DNA from: Daucus carota subsp. sativus
Taxonomy: Eukaryota > Streptophyta > Magnoliopsida > Apiales > Apiaceae
Direction: 5' to 3'
Length of the DNA: 64,000 bases
Assembly: GCF_001625215.2 (NCBI RefSeq)
Contig: NC_030385.2
Location: 28,141,135-28,205,134 of the forward strand
The notes beneath the pieces were generated by a model. The model was not told the DNA's origin. It worked only from the letters and a program-made list of their open reading frames with translations, and did not search any database. Below are positions 11,028-22,905 of the stretch, piece after piece (position 1 is the first letter of the stretch; every line of letters starts with the position of its first letter). The translations under genes were made by a program, and so were the position numbers.

Positions 11028-11875
11028 CTAGTTCGGAAGCCCCGCGTTGCGGCGGCCTATAAAAATTATATTATTGATTTAATATTAATATTTGTAGAAT
11101 ATTAATCTGAAACAAAATTAGCATCCGAAACTTATTTCTAATATACCCGAAATTGAAAAAGGTAGTTCTAATTTTTGATATTTTTCATCCAAAAACTTCA
11201 GAAAATTAGAAAAATAGAATGGATCGATGTGAGAGGCGCCACATACACGCCCCTCATTTCCCCTCATTTCTCCTTTTATATGTGCAAAGAGACATGTGTG
11301 CTACTCTTTTCCATAATTAAATAATCTGAAACAAAATCAGATTAAAATTTTCAAGCTACTATATTTCATAAATAATTTGAAACAAAATCAGATTCTGAAA
11401 CTTACTTTTAATATACCCGAAACTAAAAAATGTAGTTCCAATTTTTGATATTTTTCATCCAAAAATTCCAAAAAATTAGAAAAATAGAATGGAGCGATGT
11501 GAGAGGCGCCACATACAAGCCAGAGAGAGGTAGGGTTGTGGTATTGAGAGGGAGGAGGTTGTGTTTAGATGATCCAAAATCTTACAATCTATAGGGGTAT
11601 TTATAGGTGCAGAGAGACTTGTGTGTTACTCTTTCCCATAATTAAATAATCTAAAACAAAATCAGATTAAAATTTTAAGTTACTATATTCCATAAATAAT
11701 ATGAAACAAAATCAGATTCTGAAACTTGTTTTTAATATACCCGAAACTAAAAAATATAGTTCTATTTTTTGATAATTTTCATTCAAAAATTCCAGAAAAT
11801 TAGAAAAATAGAACGGAGCAATGTGAAAGGCGCCACATACACGCCCCTCGCTTCTCCTTTATATAAGTATATTGA
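11028..11875 (-). mobile_element. Short non-autonomous Helitron with three internal repeats
   Basis: Read on the minus strand it begins TCAATATACTTATATAAAGG (right end at 11875, next to A/T), matching plant Helitron 5' ends. It ends with a CCGC-GTT-GCGG hairpin (plus-strand 11043-11053) followed by CTAG at 11028-11031, then T. Length 848 bp. Inside are three diverged copies of a roughly 150-bp unit (near 11106-11254, 11371-11519 and 11699-11850), recognised by CTGAAACAAAAT, AATATACCCGAAA, TTTTTCATCC and GGCGCCACATACA. No coding capacity. Confidence 0.72.
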
Positions 11876-12732
11876 TGATTAATTAATATTTTAGGTATGA
11901 TTTAGAGATATTTTTAATTGTGATTTTTGAAAACAAAATTCATTTATGAAATTCAAATATATTTAAAATGATTTTTAAAAAAATATATTCAAAATATTTA
12001 ATTAAGATTTTAAATTCTCCAAAATATATTGTATCTATCATGATTTTAAATTATACTTAAAATTTTGGTATTAAACTCAGCATCAATCCTATGATATTTT
12101 ATTTAAAATTCACTAGACTACATATAAAATCATATTTGTATACAATTCACTAAAATTTAATTATAAATTTATAATTAATCTATTAAAATAAAGTCGAATA
12201 CGGAGACTCAGATATGGGGCATACCAAATCATAAATTTAAATTTGTGAGACATTCAAATTCAGCGTATATTTTATGTCAAATATTTAGTTGATTTGATCA
12301 CAAAAAAGTCAAATAAGATGTTACATCCGGAACGGATGAGTATAATTTTGATAAATTAGTTATAAAAGTTAAATTTAATTATAAGAACATATTTATCATT
12401 TTAACATTATTTTTAATTATTTCTACGACCTATTTTTCTCTTGCGTTTAGTTTTGGAATGGAAGTTTTTAGATGATACTTCCTCCCCACCACACATTTCT
12501 TTACATATTTTTATCCGCTACTCGACACGTATTTTAAGGTTCTGATTAAGTATAGTTTCATAACTTGTTTTTGAGATTATTCTTTTATAAATAAAAGTTA
12601 AAAATTATATTTTTATTTAGAAAAAGAAAATTTCATTTATAAAAATATCCTTAATTCGAGTCTTAAGATACATGCTCAATCTTCATCTTTCGATATAATG
12701 AACCTAATTAGACGGATGGAGTATTTTAATAA
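11876..12732. other. AT-rich intergenic stretch
   Basis: No gene recognised. Around 12480-12720 there are degraded palindromic segments resembling decayed Stowaway ends (ATACTTCCTCC... and ...GACGGATGGAGTA), too diverged to place ends firmly. Confidence 0.45.
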
Positions 12733-13131
12733 GAGCATCTCCAATCATGAAGAGTCATTAACTAAAAATTAAGTTGATTTACTAAAAATAAGAAATATAG
12801 TCGTTTTAGAAAAAAAAAAAAAAACACGCTCTAACCACACCAAACTCTTATCTATAACTATAGCTAATATCCTGTGTAAGACTATATTTATTGAAACTCT
12901 ACATGCCTGCAAGAAATCTGTAGGAAAATTGCAAATTATTTATTACCATATTAAACTGATATATTCTATTTATAACAATATAAAAATTAATAAAATATTA
13001 TTTTTAAATTATAGCCATCTAATATAGCAAATACCATTGAAGCACAATATCTTGCAGGTTTAGCAAACTTTACGTAATATCTTATATGTCCAATTTAGCC
13101 AACAATCGTAACCAACTCCGTCAGAATGCTC
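12733..13131. mobile_element. Tourist-like (PIF/Harbinger-type) MITE
   Basis: Left end GAGCATCTCCAAT and right end, read inward, GAGCATTCTGACGGAGTTGG, form imperfect inverted repeats. TAA lies immediately outside each end (12730-12732 and 13132-13134), the 3-bp target duplication of this group. 399 bp, non-coding. Confidence 0.6.
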
Positions 13132-13134
13132 TAA

Positions 13135-14900
13135 GATTATTTTTCACTCCAGTTATTTCATTAATTCATTCCTAAAAGCACTTGAGAGCACAAACATGAG
13201 TCAAATTTCTTATTTTTAATTATGTTTTCACCTCTATTTAAAACTCGGTATTATCGTATAAGTTCGACAATAGATTGATTTGCGCCACATTTTTAAATCT
13301 TTGATCTACAGACTGCAGTAGTAAAACGATAAATGTTTGACTACTTTGCATTTCGAGCACCTGGGTGAATAAATAGAGATGAATAAATTGTTGGGATACG
13401 AGTATGAAGACTGACTCATTACTTAACTACGACTCCACGCAACAAGGAACAAGATCTCGTTAGCCTCATTTTTTTTAGATAAATGATATCAGCTTACGTA
13501 TAGAATTAATAAATTACTTGTTTAATGATTATTTTAAAGAGACTATAACTGTCTTTGTCTCTCTTCCGTTTCATGTGTTGGATTATAGAGAGGTTGAGAA
13601 CAGATCTCCCTGTCTATAACAATTATTTGTATTTTCCTGATTTCAAAGCAAATCCGGTGCGTGTTCAACAAAAAAAAAATATAATATAGTAGTAGTATAA
13701 TCTGTGAATTTTGTGATGTTACTCTAGAAAATTTCAGCATTTATCTGCCTTTAAAAGTGACTCGCTTTCGGGATAAATATGCATGCCACAATCTTCATCT
13801 TCTCGTAATAACAATTGACCGGGAATTTCACGAGAAGAAATAAAATAAATAAATTCACTGAAATAAAAACTAAATTTATGTATACAATGAACCTCCCATC
13901 TGAAATTTAACTCATTGACTTGATTTACTATTTTAAATTTTTGAGCATTATGATGAATACAGTATAATCAACTGATGGGATGTGTCGAGGTTTAAAAATA
14001 AAGAGTCAAGTAAATCAAATTCTTTTAATAAAAATTAAAATGTTAAAACAACTTCTTGTTCAAACACAAATTCGAAAGTTCACTGTTCTGGACAAAATAT
14101 GGCAAAGAATAATAAAAATATATAAATAAACAAACATATTCGTCTATTATTACATGTCCACTACTCTTCACCGAGAAGAAGATGTTGAGAAGAAGATGTC
14201 AATCCAATTGATGTAATTTGATTCGTACCATTTGTTTAAGATGAATTTTTTTTTAATTATTACTATAAAGAAAGATTTAAAAAAAGTATTTTGAATTGTT
14301 CATTAATCGTCGAAGATAATTTAGAACAACTTATTTATTATTACGATGTTTTCATTATTTTGACCGAGCGTTTTAGTTATTACTAGAAATAAACTATTGA
14401 AGGGACAAATGAAATAACAAATTTCTTTGACATTATCAATTTTCATGCGACACTTCTATTTCGTGTTATTCTCAGCCGGGTGTGATTTTTAGCATCTGAT
14501 TTAACACGGTCAAAAAGATAGTAGTATCATTTATTAGTTTAATAAAAATAGAACTATAAATTTGATATGAAATTTAGTATGTGGTTAATTTAAATCAATA
14601 ATTTCATTATATTTGATAATAGATGTATATATAAATTTTATATAATAATCAAAATTAACAGTCTCATCTGAATATAATAAAAAACATTGTACTTGTACTC
14701 TAAAATTAATTCAACGAGCTTTTACTGCGGAATGTGATAGAGCAGTAATATATGGGTGTGTGTGAAATTACGGTTTTCCATGTAGATAAAGCGGACAAAA
14801 CACCAAGTAACAAAAAAATCGTAAGCTCCGGGCGTACAAGTTAAACTGTATCTGCTAAAAACCAGTGTACAGATTACTACTAGCACTACTACTTTGGACT
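13135..14900. other. Intergenic stretch upstream of the ARF gene
   Basis: AT-rich, no recognisable gene or transposon terminus. The part near 14900 may contain distal promoter sequence of the ARF gene. Short open frames here have no domain signature. Confidence 0.5.
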
Positions 14901-15028
14901 AGTTTATACTTACATACATACTGTGACGATATATACACGCAGAGTGACAAAAGTGTGTGTCTGTATTATTCATGTACGAGAGCTTTATTATGGTGGTGAT
15001 TCTAGTGGACTTTTTTGTATTGATCCAA

Positions 15029-15088
15029 GAGAGTGAGTAAGAGAGAGATAAGAGAGAGAAAAAGTGCTGAGAGAGAGAGAGAGAGAGA
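15029..15088. repeat. GA-rich microsatellite in the ARF leader region
   Basis: Interrupted GAGA runs ending in about ten perfect GA units (15069-15088); a second (GA)n run lies at 15255-15272. GA tracts are common in plant promoters and 5' leaders. Both precede the ARF start codon and are probably transcribed. Confidence 0.8.
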
Positions 15089-15551
15089 ATATTGAATCTT
15101 TTGACAATCTTTGTGTGTCGGTCATGAACTTTGTTCTTGTTTGAAGACGACAGCACTCGAGTTCTCTACTAGTAGTAGTTGTATATGGATTTTTCAACTT
15201 CTTTTTTTCTTGTCGTTTCGATTCATCCTATCTTTTATTATACCTGTTGAATATTGAGAGAGAGAGAGAGAGGCAGTACTTGTGGAATCAATCCAAGATT
15301 CAGGTATCGTTTCTGTTATACATACATATCTTGATCTTTTAATCGTAATTGTGTTGATTGGATTTTAAAAGCTGACAATTCGTTTGTAGTAAATTTTGTT
15401 TCACCCCCCTTTTATATTTAGAGGAATTGTGTATTTACAATGGAAAACTGATTTATGTGTTAGTATGTGGCTCGTTTATGTGATTTGTGGTTAATTTTAT
15501 GAATTTGGTTATATGTTTACTGAGAGTGGTTCTGATTTGTTTTATGTAGTG

Positions 15552-18323
15552 ATGATTACTTTTATGGATTCTAATGAAAATTTGAGGGAGATTGAGAAAT
15601 GCTTAGATTCTCAGTTCTGGCATGCTTGTGCCGGCAGTATGGTGCAAATGCCGCCGGTGAACTCTAAGGTCTATTATTTCCCTCAGGGTCATTTCGAGCA
15701 TTCTTGTCAGAATGTGGATTTTGTGAATAGGGTTCCGCCTTATGTTGTCTGTAGAGTATTGAGTAATAGGTTCATGGCGGATCCGGAGACTGATGAGGTT
15801 TATGCTAACATGAGGCTGGTTCCCGTAAGTGGAAATGAGGTTAATTGTGACGATGATGAAAGTTTGTCAGATGCGCAAGATAAACCTACTTCGTTTGCCA
15901 AGACATTGACGCAGTCAGATGCCAATAATGGTGGGGGATTTTCAGTTCCTCGCTATTGTGCAGAGACAATTTTCCCACGGCTGGACTACTCTGCAGATCC
16001 TCCAGTCCAAACTATTCTTGCTAAAGATGTTCATGGTGAAACGTGGAAATTCCGTCATATTTACAGGGGAACACCTAGACGTCATCTTTTAACGACAGGA
16101 TGGAGTACTTTCGTAAATCAGAAAAAGCTTGTTGCGGGAGATTCAATTGTGTTCTTGAGAGCTGAAAATGGGGACCTTTGTGTTGGAATACGGAGGGCGA
16201 AGAGGGGAATTGGCGGTAACCCTGAATCAACTTCTGGATGGAATCCGGCTGGCGGAAATTGTGCTGTGCCATATGGTGGGTTCTCAGCATTTCTTAGGGA
16301 TGATGAAAACAAATTAACAAGATACGGTGATGGAGGAAGTCCATGTGGTAGTGGAAGTGGAATGAACAAGGGAAAAGTGAGAGCTGAATCAGTAATTGAA
16401 GCAGCAACCCTTGCAGCTAATGGGCATCCCTTTGAAGTTGTTTACTACCCTCGAGCAAGCACACCAGAGTTCTGTGTGAAAGCCTCACAAGTGAAATCTG
16501 CAATGCAAATCCGGTGGTGCTCAGGAATGAGATTTAAAATGCCCTTTGAAACCGAAGATTCGTCACGTATAAGTTGGTTCATGGGGACTATATCCTCTGT
16601 TCAAGTTGCGGATCCTATGCGTTGGCCTGATTCACCTTGGAGGCTTCTGCAGGTATATTTCAGTGTGCAGTTTTTGGTTTTGACAAAGCTTCCAAGTAAT
16701 TGTTTTACATTCTCATGAATTATTTTTGGTTCTTATGTAGTTTAATTTATGCAATAGTTTGTATAAACAAATTATACAGAATCTTGTAAGCATTTCCCTG
16801 ATGTGCTCAAGATAATTCTATAAATATGTTCAGGTTAGGATTTTAATTCCACGGTAAAGCATCAGGTTCTGTCACAATTGCAGACCAATATATTGATAAC
16901 AGCTTGAACTGAAATGCTTCCTTTAGTTTGTATCTTGGTCTTCCATTAGTTTTACCTGGTGGTACATACAACATATATAGTTAAGCCTTCACCTGATGTT
17001 CCAGCATTTGTCTAGTATTGTGGCTATGTTGCTCCCAACTGTCAATATTCCAGTGCAATACACTGTTGTTTCTCTGTCACTATATCCTGATATGGTAGCT
17101 TGATTTTAGTGTACTTCATGATTTACATGTTTTGTCGTTCTATACCTATAAAATCAAGTAATGTGGTGCAGGTCACCTGGGATGAACCTGATTTGCTTCA
17201 CAATGTGAAAAGTGTCAGCCCATGGCTTGTGGAATTGGTGTCAAACATGCCTAGTATTCATATTTCCCCCTTGTCACCACCACGAAAGAAGCTAAGACTA
17301 CCCCAACACCCAGATTTCCCTCTCGACTGGCAACTTCCGGTTCCAACATTTTCTGGTAATCTTCTAGGGCACACCAGTCCTTTTGATCATTTTTCAGATA
17401 TCACTCCTGCTGGCATGCAGGGAGCCAGGCACACTCAATATGGTTTACCATTACCAGAATTCCACTTTAACAAATTGCAGTCGGGTCTATTTCCGCCTGG
17501 TTTCTCACCTTTTGGTCATGGTTGTATACCTACCAGGCCTTCCATCAATCCAAGCTTTAATAAGTCTAGAAGCAGTGAGAATATTTCCTGTTTGTTGAGC
17601 ATCGGGAATTCAGCACACGCTGCAAAAAAGGCTGATGACCAAAAACCACAGCAATTCTTACTTTTTGGTCAGCCAATACTTACAAAACAGCAGATCTCAG
17701 TAAGCAGCTCTGGTGTCACAGTCTCGCCAGTTTGTGCCGGCAACAGTTCTTCTGAAGGGGATGTAGATAAGGTATCAAATTTATCTGACGGTGATGGTTC
17801 CGCCTCTGGTTCAGGTTTTGCACTTCGTCAACATGCGATACGAGAGCGCCCATCCTGCGAAGGACACCTTCAATACAAAGGTAATCCACAGGAAGCTGAC
17901 GCTAACTTGGAAATCGGACACTGTAAGGTTTTCATGGAATCTGAGGATGTAGGTCGCACTCTTGATCTCTCTTTGCTTTCATCTTATGAAGAACTGTGCA
18001 GAAAATTGGCAACCATGTTTGGCATAGAAAGCTCTGATATGTTGAATCATGTGCTATACCGTGACATCAGAGGTGCTGTAAAGCACATCGGAGATGAATC
18101 ATTCAGGTGACTTTAGTTTTGCTGTCTTCCTAAATTTTTTCTGTGCCCTGATCAAATCAGGGGGCTTTAACTTCTTTTCAACTTTTAGATTTTCTTTTGA
18201 TGTTTACAAAAATTTTGGTTTTGCCCGCTTTTCTCACTTTTACTCTCTTGCAGTGAATTCACAAAAACAGCAAGAAGATTGACAATTCTAACAGATGCCA
18301 GCAGCAATAGCATAGGAATCTAG
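15552..18323 (+). CDS. ARF16-like: Auxin response factor, ARF10/16/17-type, miR160-regulated
   Basis: Nuclear transcription factor binding auxin-response elements; this clade acts as repressors in auxin signalling. Exons 15552-16652, 17172-18106 and 18254-18323 total 2106 nt, giving 701 aa. Start chosen at MITFMDSNE, the usual clade start; an in-frame ATG upstream (15513) probably lies in a 5'-leader intron (donor near 15303, acceptor near 15549). Domains: B3 DNA-binding domain at about residues 112-216 (TSFAKTLTQSDANNGGGFSV... WSTFVNQKKLVAGDSIVFLR); the ARF dimerisation region at about 280-395; a Pro/Ser-rich middle region; and a C-terminal PB1 domain (GRTLDLSLLSSYEELCRKLATMFGI). The miR160 site lies in the middle region. 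The RLFG-like repression motif appears as LLFGQPI. ARF16 versus ARF10 cannot be settled by eye. Confidence 0.95.
17411..17431 (+). promoter_or_regulatory. miR160 target site in the ARF coding region
   Basis: The 21-nt segment centred on CAGGGAGCCAGG is complementary to plant miR160 at every position, counting one G:U wobble at miRNA position 15. miR160 cleavage of ARF10/16/17 transcripts at this site is well established, so this gene is very probably under miR160 control. Confidence 0.95.
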
Positions 18324-19047
18324 AAATTAACAGGAAATAGTTGATCCAGCATTTGAATGTTACTCTAGTTACGGCTGTCAGTTTTCAGTTTTCACTTTTC
18401 ACCTGCGAGATGTGATACTGCAACATTGGAGACATCTTGCTTGTATTTTGAGATATCAACTTTGGACTTCGGAGTTCAGACATTTCGATCAGATCTAGTC
18501 ATACGTAGGATTGGCGCTAACTTCAAGAGTTCGTTGAAGCTTACAAAGACAGAAGTTTAACGACATTTCACTTTTTAATCCTTGATATGATCCGGCCATT
18601 GCCTGCTTGGAAGGGCAGAATCCTTAGTTGTTTGAAATTGTAGTATTTGATGATTTGTATAGCAGTGACACTGATCAAATAACTTGACACACGTCAAGTT
18701 GTACAAGAAGCCTTGAGATATTAAAAAAAAGGTTGTGTAGTCTTGAATATTGATAAAGACTAGAGGAGGAACTGAGAGTTGCTGTCGAAAAAATGGAACA
18801 GGTGGGCTTATTACAACCCATATTCGTAATAATAAGGACAGAAATAATAAACAGGGTTTTAATGAGGCCTTTAAAGCTTCCCTGTTATGACAGGAGAGTG
18901 GGCTTACAGCACTGACAAATTCAGTTCAATTATCCATCCGACCTACATTCACAAGAAGCTGTCGACTTATCTCTCAGTTTCACTCTTTACATGATTTCAG
19001 ACTTATCACCCATCACTTTCCGCCAAAGTCCTGCAAAAATCTTTACA
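18324..19047. other. ARF 3' untranslated region and flank
   Basis: No further coding sequence recognised. The 3' untranslated region probably ends within the first few hundred bases. The duplicated 8 bases TCTTTACA at 19040-19047 mark the left border of the next transposon. Confidence 0.6.
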
Positions 19048-20746
19048 CGGGCCGGCTCAACTAAACATGAGGCCCTAAGCAAGATCTTAGTGGAGGCTCT
19101 TTTTTCATATATAAAAATATTTTTATTTCATTTCATATATAAATTTATATATTATTTGTATTAATACTTTTTTTATGTAATACTTATTTTTTATATCTGA
19201 AATAGTTTATATATTGTTCTTTTTATTTTTTTAGGTTTCGTATATTAATATAACATTTAACTTATTAAATTGTAGAAAAGTATTATTACACAGAAGATAG
19301 AAATCACATAATTATAATAACGTAAGAGTTATGAAAAATAAAAACAGATATTTTTTATTTAAACAGTGTGTTTATTAAATTTATTAAGTACTTACACATA
19401 TCACTGAAAAATTCAAAATCATTTGTTTTATCTAATTCTCAATTTTTTTATTTAATCTTATTTATATGTTTTAATATTTTATTGTGACTATTTAGTATTT
19501 TCTTTTTAAAATACAATAATCCATATTTCTTTTAGATATGTTTTCATATATACAAATCAATGTTTAATTATTATCACCTAAATATATATATAGACTCATG
19601 ATCAAATAAAAACCACTCTTAAAATAAAAACTAGAAACCAATACAAGTTAGTGATATTTTCAATACAATTTAGTGATATTCTCTTTAGGATTTAGTGATT
19701 TGTGTTGCATGAATTAGTGAAAAGTTGCAGAAACCGCCCATAATCTCCATACATGTTCCAAAAACTGCTCAAATCTCCAGATCTGTTCACGTTTTCGATT
19801 CAGATGGTGGTGACGATGGTGGAGATGGTGGAGGTGAAGGTGGAGATGGAGGAAGGATGATTGTAACGAAGGTGTGGGCGGCTTGAAGTAGGGGGTTGGA
19901 GCGTTGCCAGAATAGTGGTGGCTCCGCCTTTGAAGTTGAGCCGAGATGGAGAAAGAAGTATGAACGAAGCTGAAGCAGGTTGAAGCAGCTACAGGCGGAC
20001 CCATAGCTTTGGCTATGGGTTCCCGGGCACCCACTCAACTTCCCGCCGAAATGTAATTATAAGGTAAATTTCGGTTAAAAATTAATTTAAAATTAGCGGG
20101 AACCCACTAAAATATTTTACCAAATTCATAATTTACTTTAATAATTCAGAAATCTTATTAATTATTAGGCGATTGTTGTTCGAAATTATTTAACATCTCG
20201 TATTTATTAAGATATTTGTATAAACATATTCCTTTTAGTTTCCGTTGTTCTTTAAATTAACATTTAATATTAATATCAAAAATTTAAATATTAATATTTA
20301 ATTAAATATTTATTATTTATATTAATAAAATAAAACAAGGAACCCACTGAGAAAAAATTCTGGGTCCGCCACTGGAAGCAGCGACTAAGATGGGGTTGGT
20401 GAAGATGGAGTGAAGATTGTGTTGTTAGAGAAATAATGGAGATGGAGGGGGCGGGCGGCATAGAGGTGGTGGTGGTTATGGAGGAGGTGACGACGGAGGT
20501 GGTGGCAGTGACGGATGTGGAGGTGGGGTTGGTGAAGATGGAGGTGGAGATGGGGTTGTTTAAAAATTTAGTGGTATTTGCTTTAGAATTTAGTGATATT
20601 TCAGCTTGGTTTTTAGATTCTAGAATAAGGAGGTTTCTATTGGGGTATGACTCTATATATATATAACTATAAAGAATTTGGGGCCTCTTTGAGACTTGAG
20701 GGCCCTAAGGGACCGCTTAGTTGGCTTCACTGTTGAGCCCGCCCTG
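19048..20746. mobile_element. Non-autonomous hAT-like element, 1.7 kb
   Basis: A perfect 8-bp duplication TCTTTACA flanks it (19040-19047 and 20747-20754). The ends are imperfect inverted repeats: CGGGCCGGCTCAAC on the left, GTTGAGCCCGCCCTG on the right, with GAGGCCCTAAGC / GGGCCCTAAGG.. motifs further in. An 8-bp duplication and C(A/G)GGGC-type ends fit the hAT superfamily. There is no transposase. The interior has an AT-rich left half, a GGTGGAGATGG-type purine repeat region split by a nested element, and AATTTAGTGATATT motifs repeated on both sides. Confidence 0.8.
19990..20374. mobile_element. Nested 385-bp hAT-like MITE
   Basis: A perfect 8-bp duplication GAAGCAGC flanks it (19982-19989 and 20375-20382). 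The ends TACAGGCGGACCCA and TGGGTCCGCCACTG are inverted repeats (the right end reads CAGTGGCGGACCCA inward), followed by GGAACCCACT / AGTGGGTTCC-type subterminal sequence. It lies inside the 1.7-kb hAT-like element and interrupts its GAAGCAG-repeat region, so it inserted later. Confidence 0.85.
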
Positions 20747-21042
20747 TCTTTACAGCCTGGACTAGACACAGTTATTGACTTATTGTGTTTCAATATAACA
20801 GCATGATTTACTTTTTGCATGAGATGTAAAAAACACTGAAATTTGTACTATACGGGCATATACTAATATTTTCCAGAAACAGGAGGAAAGAGTTCTCGTC
20901 CAACGTCGTATCATACGAGTGCAAATCTTCATGAGATGTTTTCGCTTCTATTTTTGCACAGAATTATAGAACCCTAGATTCTCGGCTGTAATTTGAGTCG
21001 GGTTGCTCCCGACCAGCAAGCTCGGACTTGTTTAAATAAAAA

Positions 21043-21537
21043 AGAAATTTTTGATGGTACACTCATAGAATTGGCTTTTCTCAATGGTACCATCGCATTT
21101 TTGACTTCTACCAGTGGTACTCTCGTACTTTTAATTTATGTACTTTTGATCTACTCTCTATTGATTTCAGACTATAAAACAAATTGTATATTTGAAATCT
21201 TTGCCAAAACTTACATAAAATAGACCCTTAACTCATGTAAAACAGAGTCAAAATGAGTGAGATATTAATGACAAAGTTTGGTTATGAAGTTTGAATATAT
21301 CTCACTCATTTTGACTCTGTTTTACATGATTTAAGGGTCTATTTTATGTAACTTTTCGCAAAGATTTCAAATATACAATTTGTTTTACAATTTGAAATCA
21401 ATAGAGTAGATAAAAAGTACACGAGGGTACCATAGAGAGTAAATTAAAAGTACGAGCGTACCATCGGTAGAAGTCAAAAATGCGATGGTACCATTGAAAA
21501 AAGCCAATTCTACGAAGGTACCATCAAGAATTTACCT
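21043..21537. mobile_element. Foldback (long inverted repeat) MITE, Mutator-like
   Basis: Two arms of about 220-240 bp are reverse complements around a short spacer near 21265-21295. The left arm holds TTGATGGTAC, AGAATTGGCTTTT, CAATGGTACCATCGCATTTT, CAAATTGTATATTTGAAATC and AAAACAGAGTCAAAATGAGT; the right arm has each in reverse order and complement. AAATAAAAA lies just outside both ends (21034-21042 and 21538-21546), compatible with a 9-bp Mutator-type duplication, though such an A-rich word could be chance. Transcribed, it would form a long hairpin and be a source of small RNAs. Confidence 0.8.
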
Positions 21538-21683
21538 AAATAAAAACCAAGCTTGCTTGAATTGTATACGTGTCGAACTCGAAAAAGATTTCATATTCGT
21601 TTAGTTAAACGAGTCAGCTCGGCTCGACTCGATTTTTGAACCGAATTCGTGTAGAGATTTAACTTGATTAAGTGTAAATTAAA

Positions 21684-21980
21684 CGGGCCGACTCGATCAA
21701 CTTACTAAAATTCGACTTGTTTAGCTAAATGAGCCGACTTGACTCGACTCGACTCGACTCGTGAAATTAAATGAATTGAATTTGGACGGAGATTTTGACT
21801 CGATTTAGTTAAACGAGCATTGCTTGACACGATTAACTCAATTTAAATTACGATCAGCCCAAAACTAGACTTGCTAGGCCCAATTACAGCCCTGCTAAAC
21901 TCCATCCGGACAGAGCTGTACAATTGCAGCGATTTTAAAGCACGGAGCCTTTGAGTCCATTTTGCATAAATTTGCTAGTA
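21684..21980. repeat. 297-bp direct repeat, left copy
   Basis: Begins CGGGCCGACTCGATCAACTT and ends TTTGCTAGTA. The same 297 bases recur at 25469-25765 with two differences seen (T/C in the GACTCG run; A/G in CTGCTAAACTCC). It ends exactly where the Helitron-type terminus CTAG begins. Confidence 0.92.
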
Positions 21981-22737
21981 CTAGTATATCTGGCCCGTGC
22001 TTCGCACACGGGTAATGTTTGTTGTTTTCATATTTTTATAATTGATAATTTATCTGTACACATCCAATAATCAGGTTTTTATTGTGTATTGTTACGTGTC
22101 TCTTTTTCTAATTCCTAGTTGCACAATTGTATGGAATATACATACCATAGTCGGGTTATTAAAAGATGATCCAAATCTTTTTGGGAATTCATCAAAGAGA
22201 AAAGCTAACTTATAAAAAGAGTGAATTCAATGACTTCTTATTTCAAAAATTGTAAATCTGAGTAGTCTAACCAAATGAAACTTTTTGACAAACACCAATA
22301 AGTTAACTAATATCTATTGCGTAGAGATCAATAATAGGAACCGAAATTACTTGTGTTCTTATCCGGCATTACCAGCATTACTGTTATTTCTATTCGACAA
22401 AGCAATATTTTTATTTTACCAATATTTAAATATAGCTTATATTTAAAACCTAATGTTTATTTGACCATACCTGTTAAATTTATATGCTATAAACTCCTCG
22501 CAGAAGGAGAGGTAAAAAGTGGAGACATTGGGTGTTTGTTAACTTGACCTATATATGACCAAATTTAGACAAATGTATTAGCTTTACGATATTAAAACTG
22601 CAGCCAGCGCACATGTCTCATATTTCATTTAACTAACCAGATAAGCTTAATGATGCATAATGTGGAGAGAGGTGCGACAAATAAGTAGATGTTGATGGGG
22701 TGTGTAGCTGAGTAACATCTGAATATGGCAAAAGAAC

Positions 22738-22905
22738 GATGCAGTCCTGGAGAGCGTCACATCTGCCCTTATCAAGGCACTGGAGAACACGTTTCAACTT
22801 GTCCCTAGCCTAAACATCACCCGCATTCACTATAGCAGAGGTATGTTTAATTGTATAAAGATAGGCATTTACTTTAGCAGGTATTCCAGAATCTGGTAAA
22901 ATAAG
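22738..22905 (-). pseudogene. Decayed ubiquitin-activating enzyme E1 fragment, copy 1
   Basis: The minus-strand translation reads GIPAKVNAYLYTIKHTSAIVNAGDV, stop, ARDKLKRVLQCLDKGRCDALQDCI, which matches the plant E1 (UBA1-type) segment ahead of the second catalytic-cysteine half domain. An in-frame TAG replaces a conserved Gln in the GDAQARD motif, so it cannot code. It shares about 230 bp with copy 2, including downstream non-coding sequence to about 23030. Confidence 0.72.

Noticed and set aside
14899-15197. Minus-strand Ser/Leu-rich open frames opposite the ARF leader
   Set aside because: Caused by GA/TC microsatellite tracts; no start context or domain.
19714-20038. Minus-strand open frames with His/Pro/Ser-rich translation
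   Set aside because: They lie inside the hAT-like element and come from a GGTGGAGATGG-type repeat; no domain, no conservation signal.
20436-20666. Plus-strand Val/Glu/Gly-rich open frame
   Set aside because: Same purine repeat of the hAT-like element read on the other strand; simple-sequence artefact.
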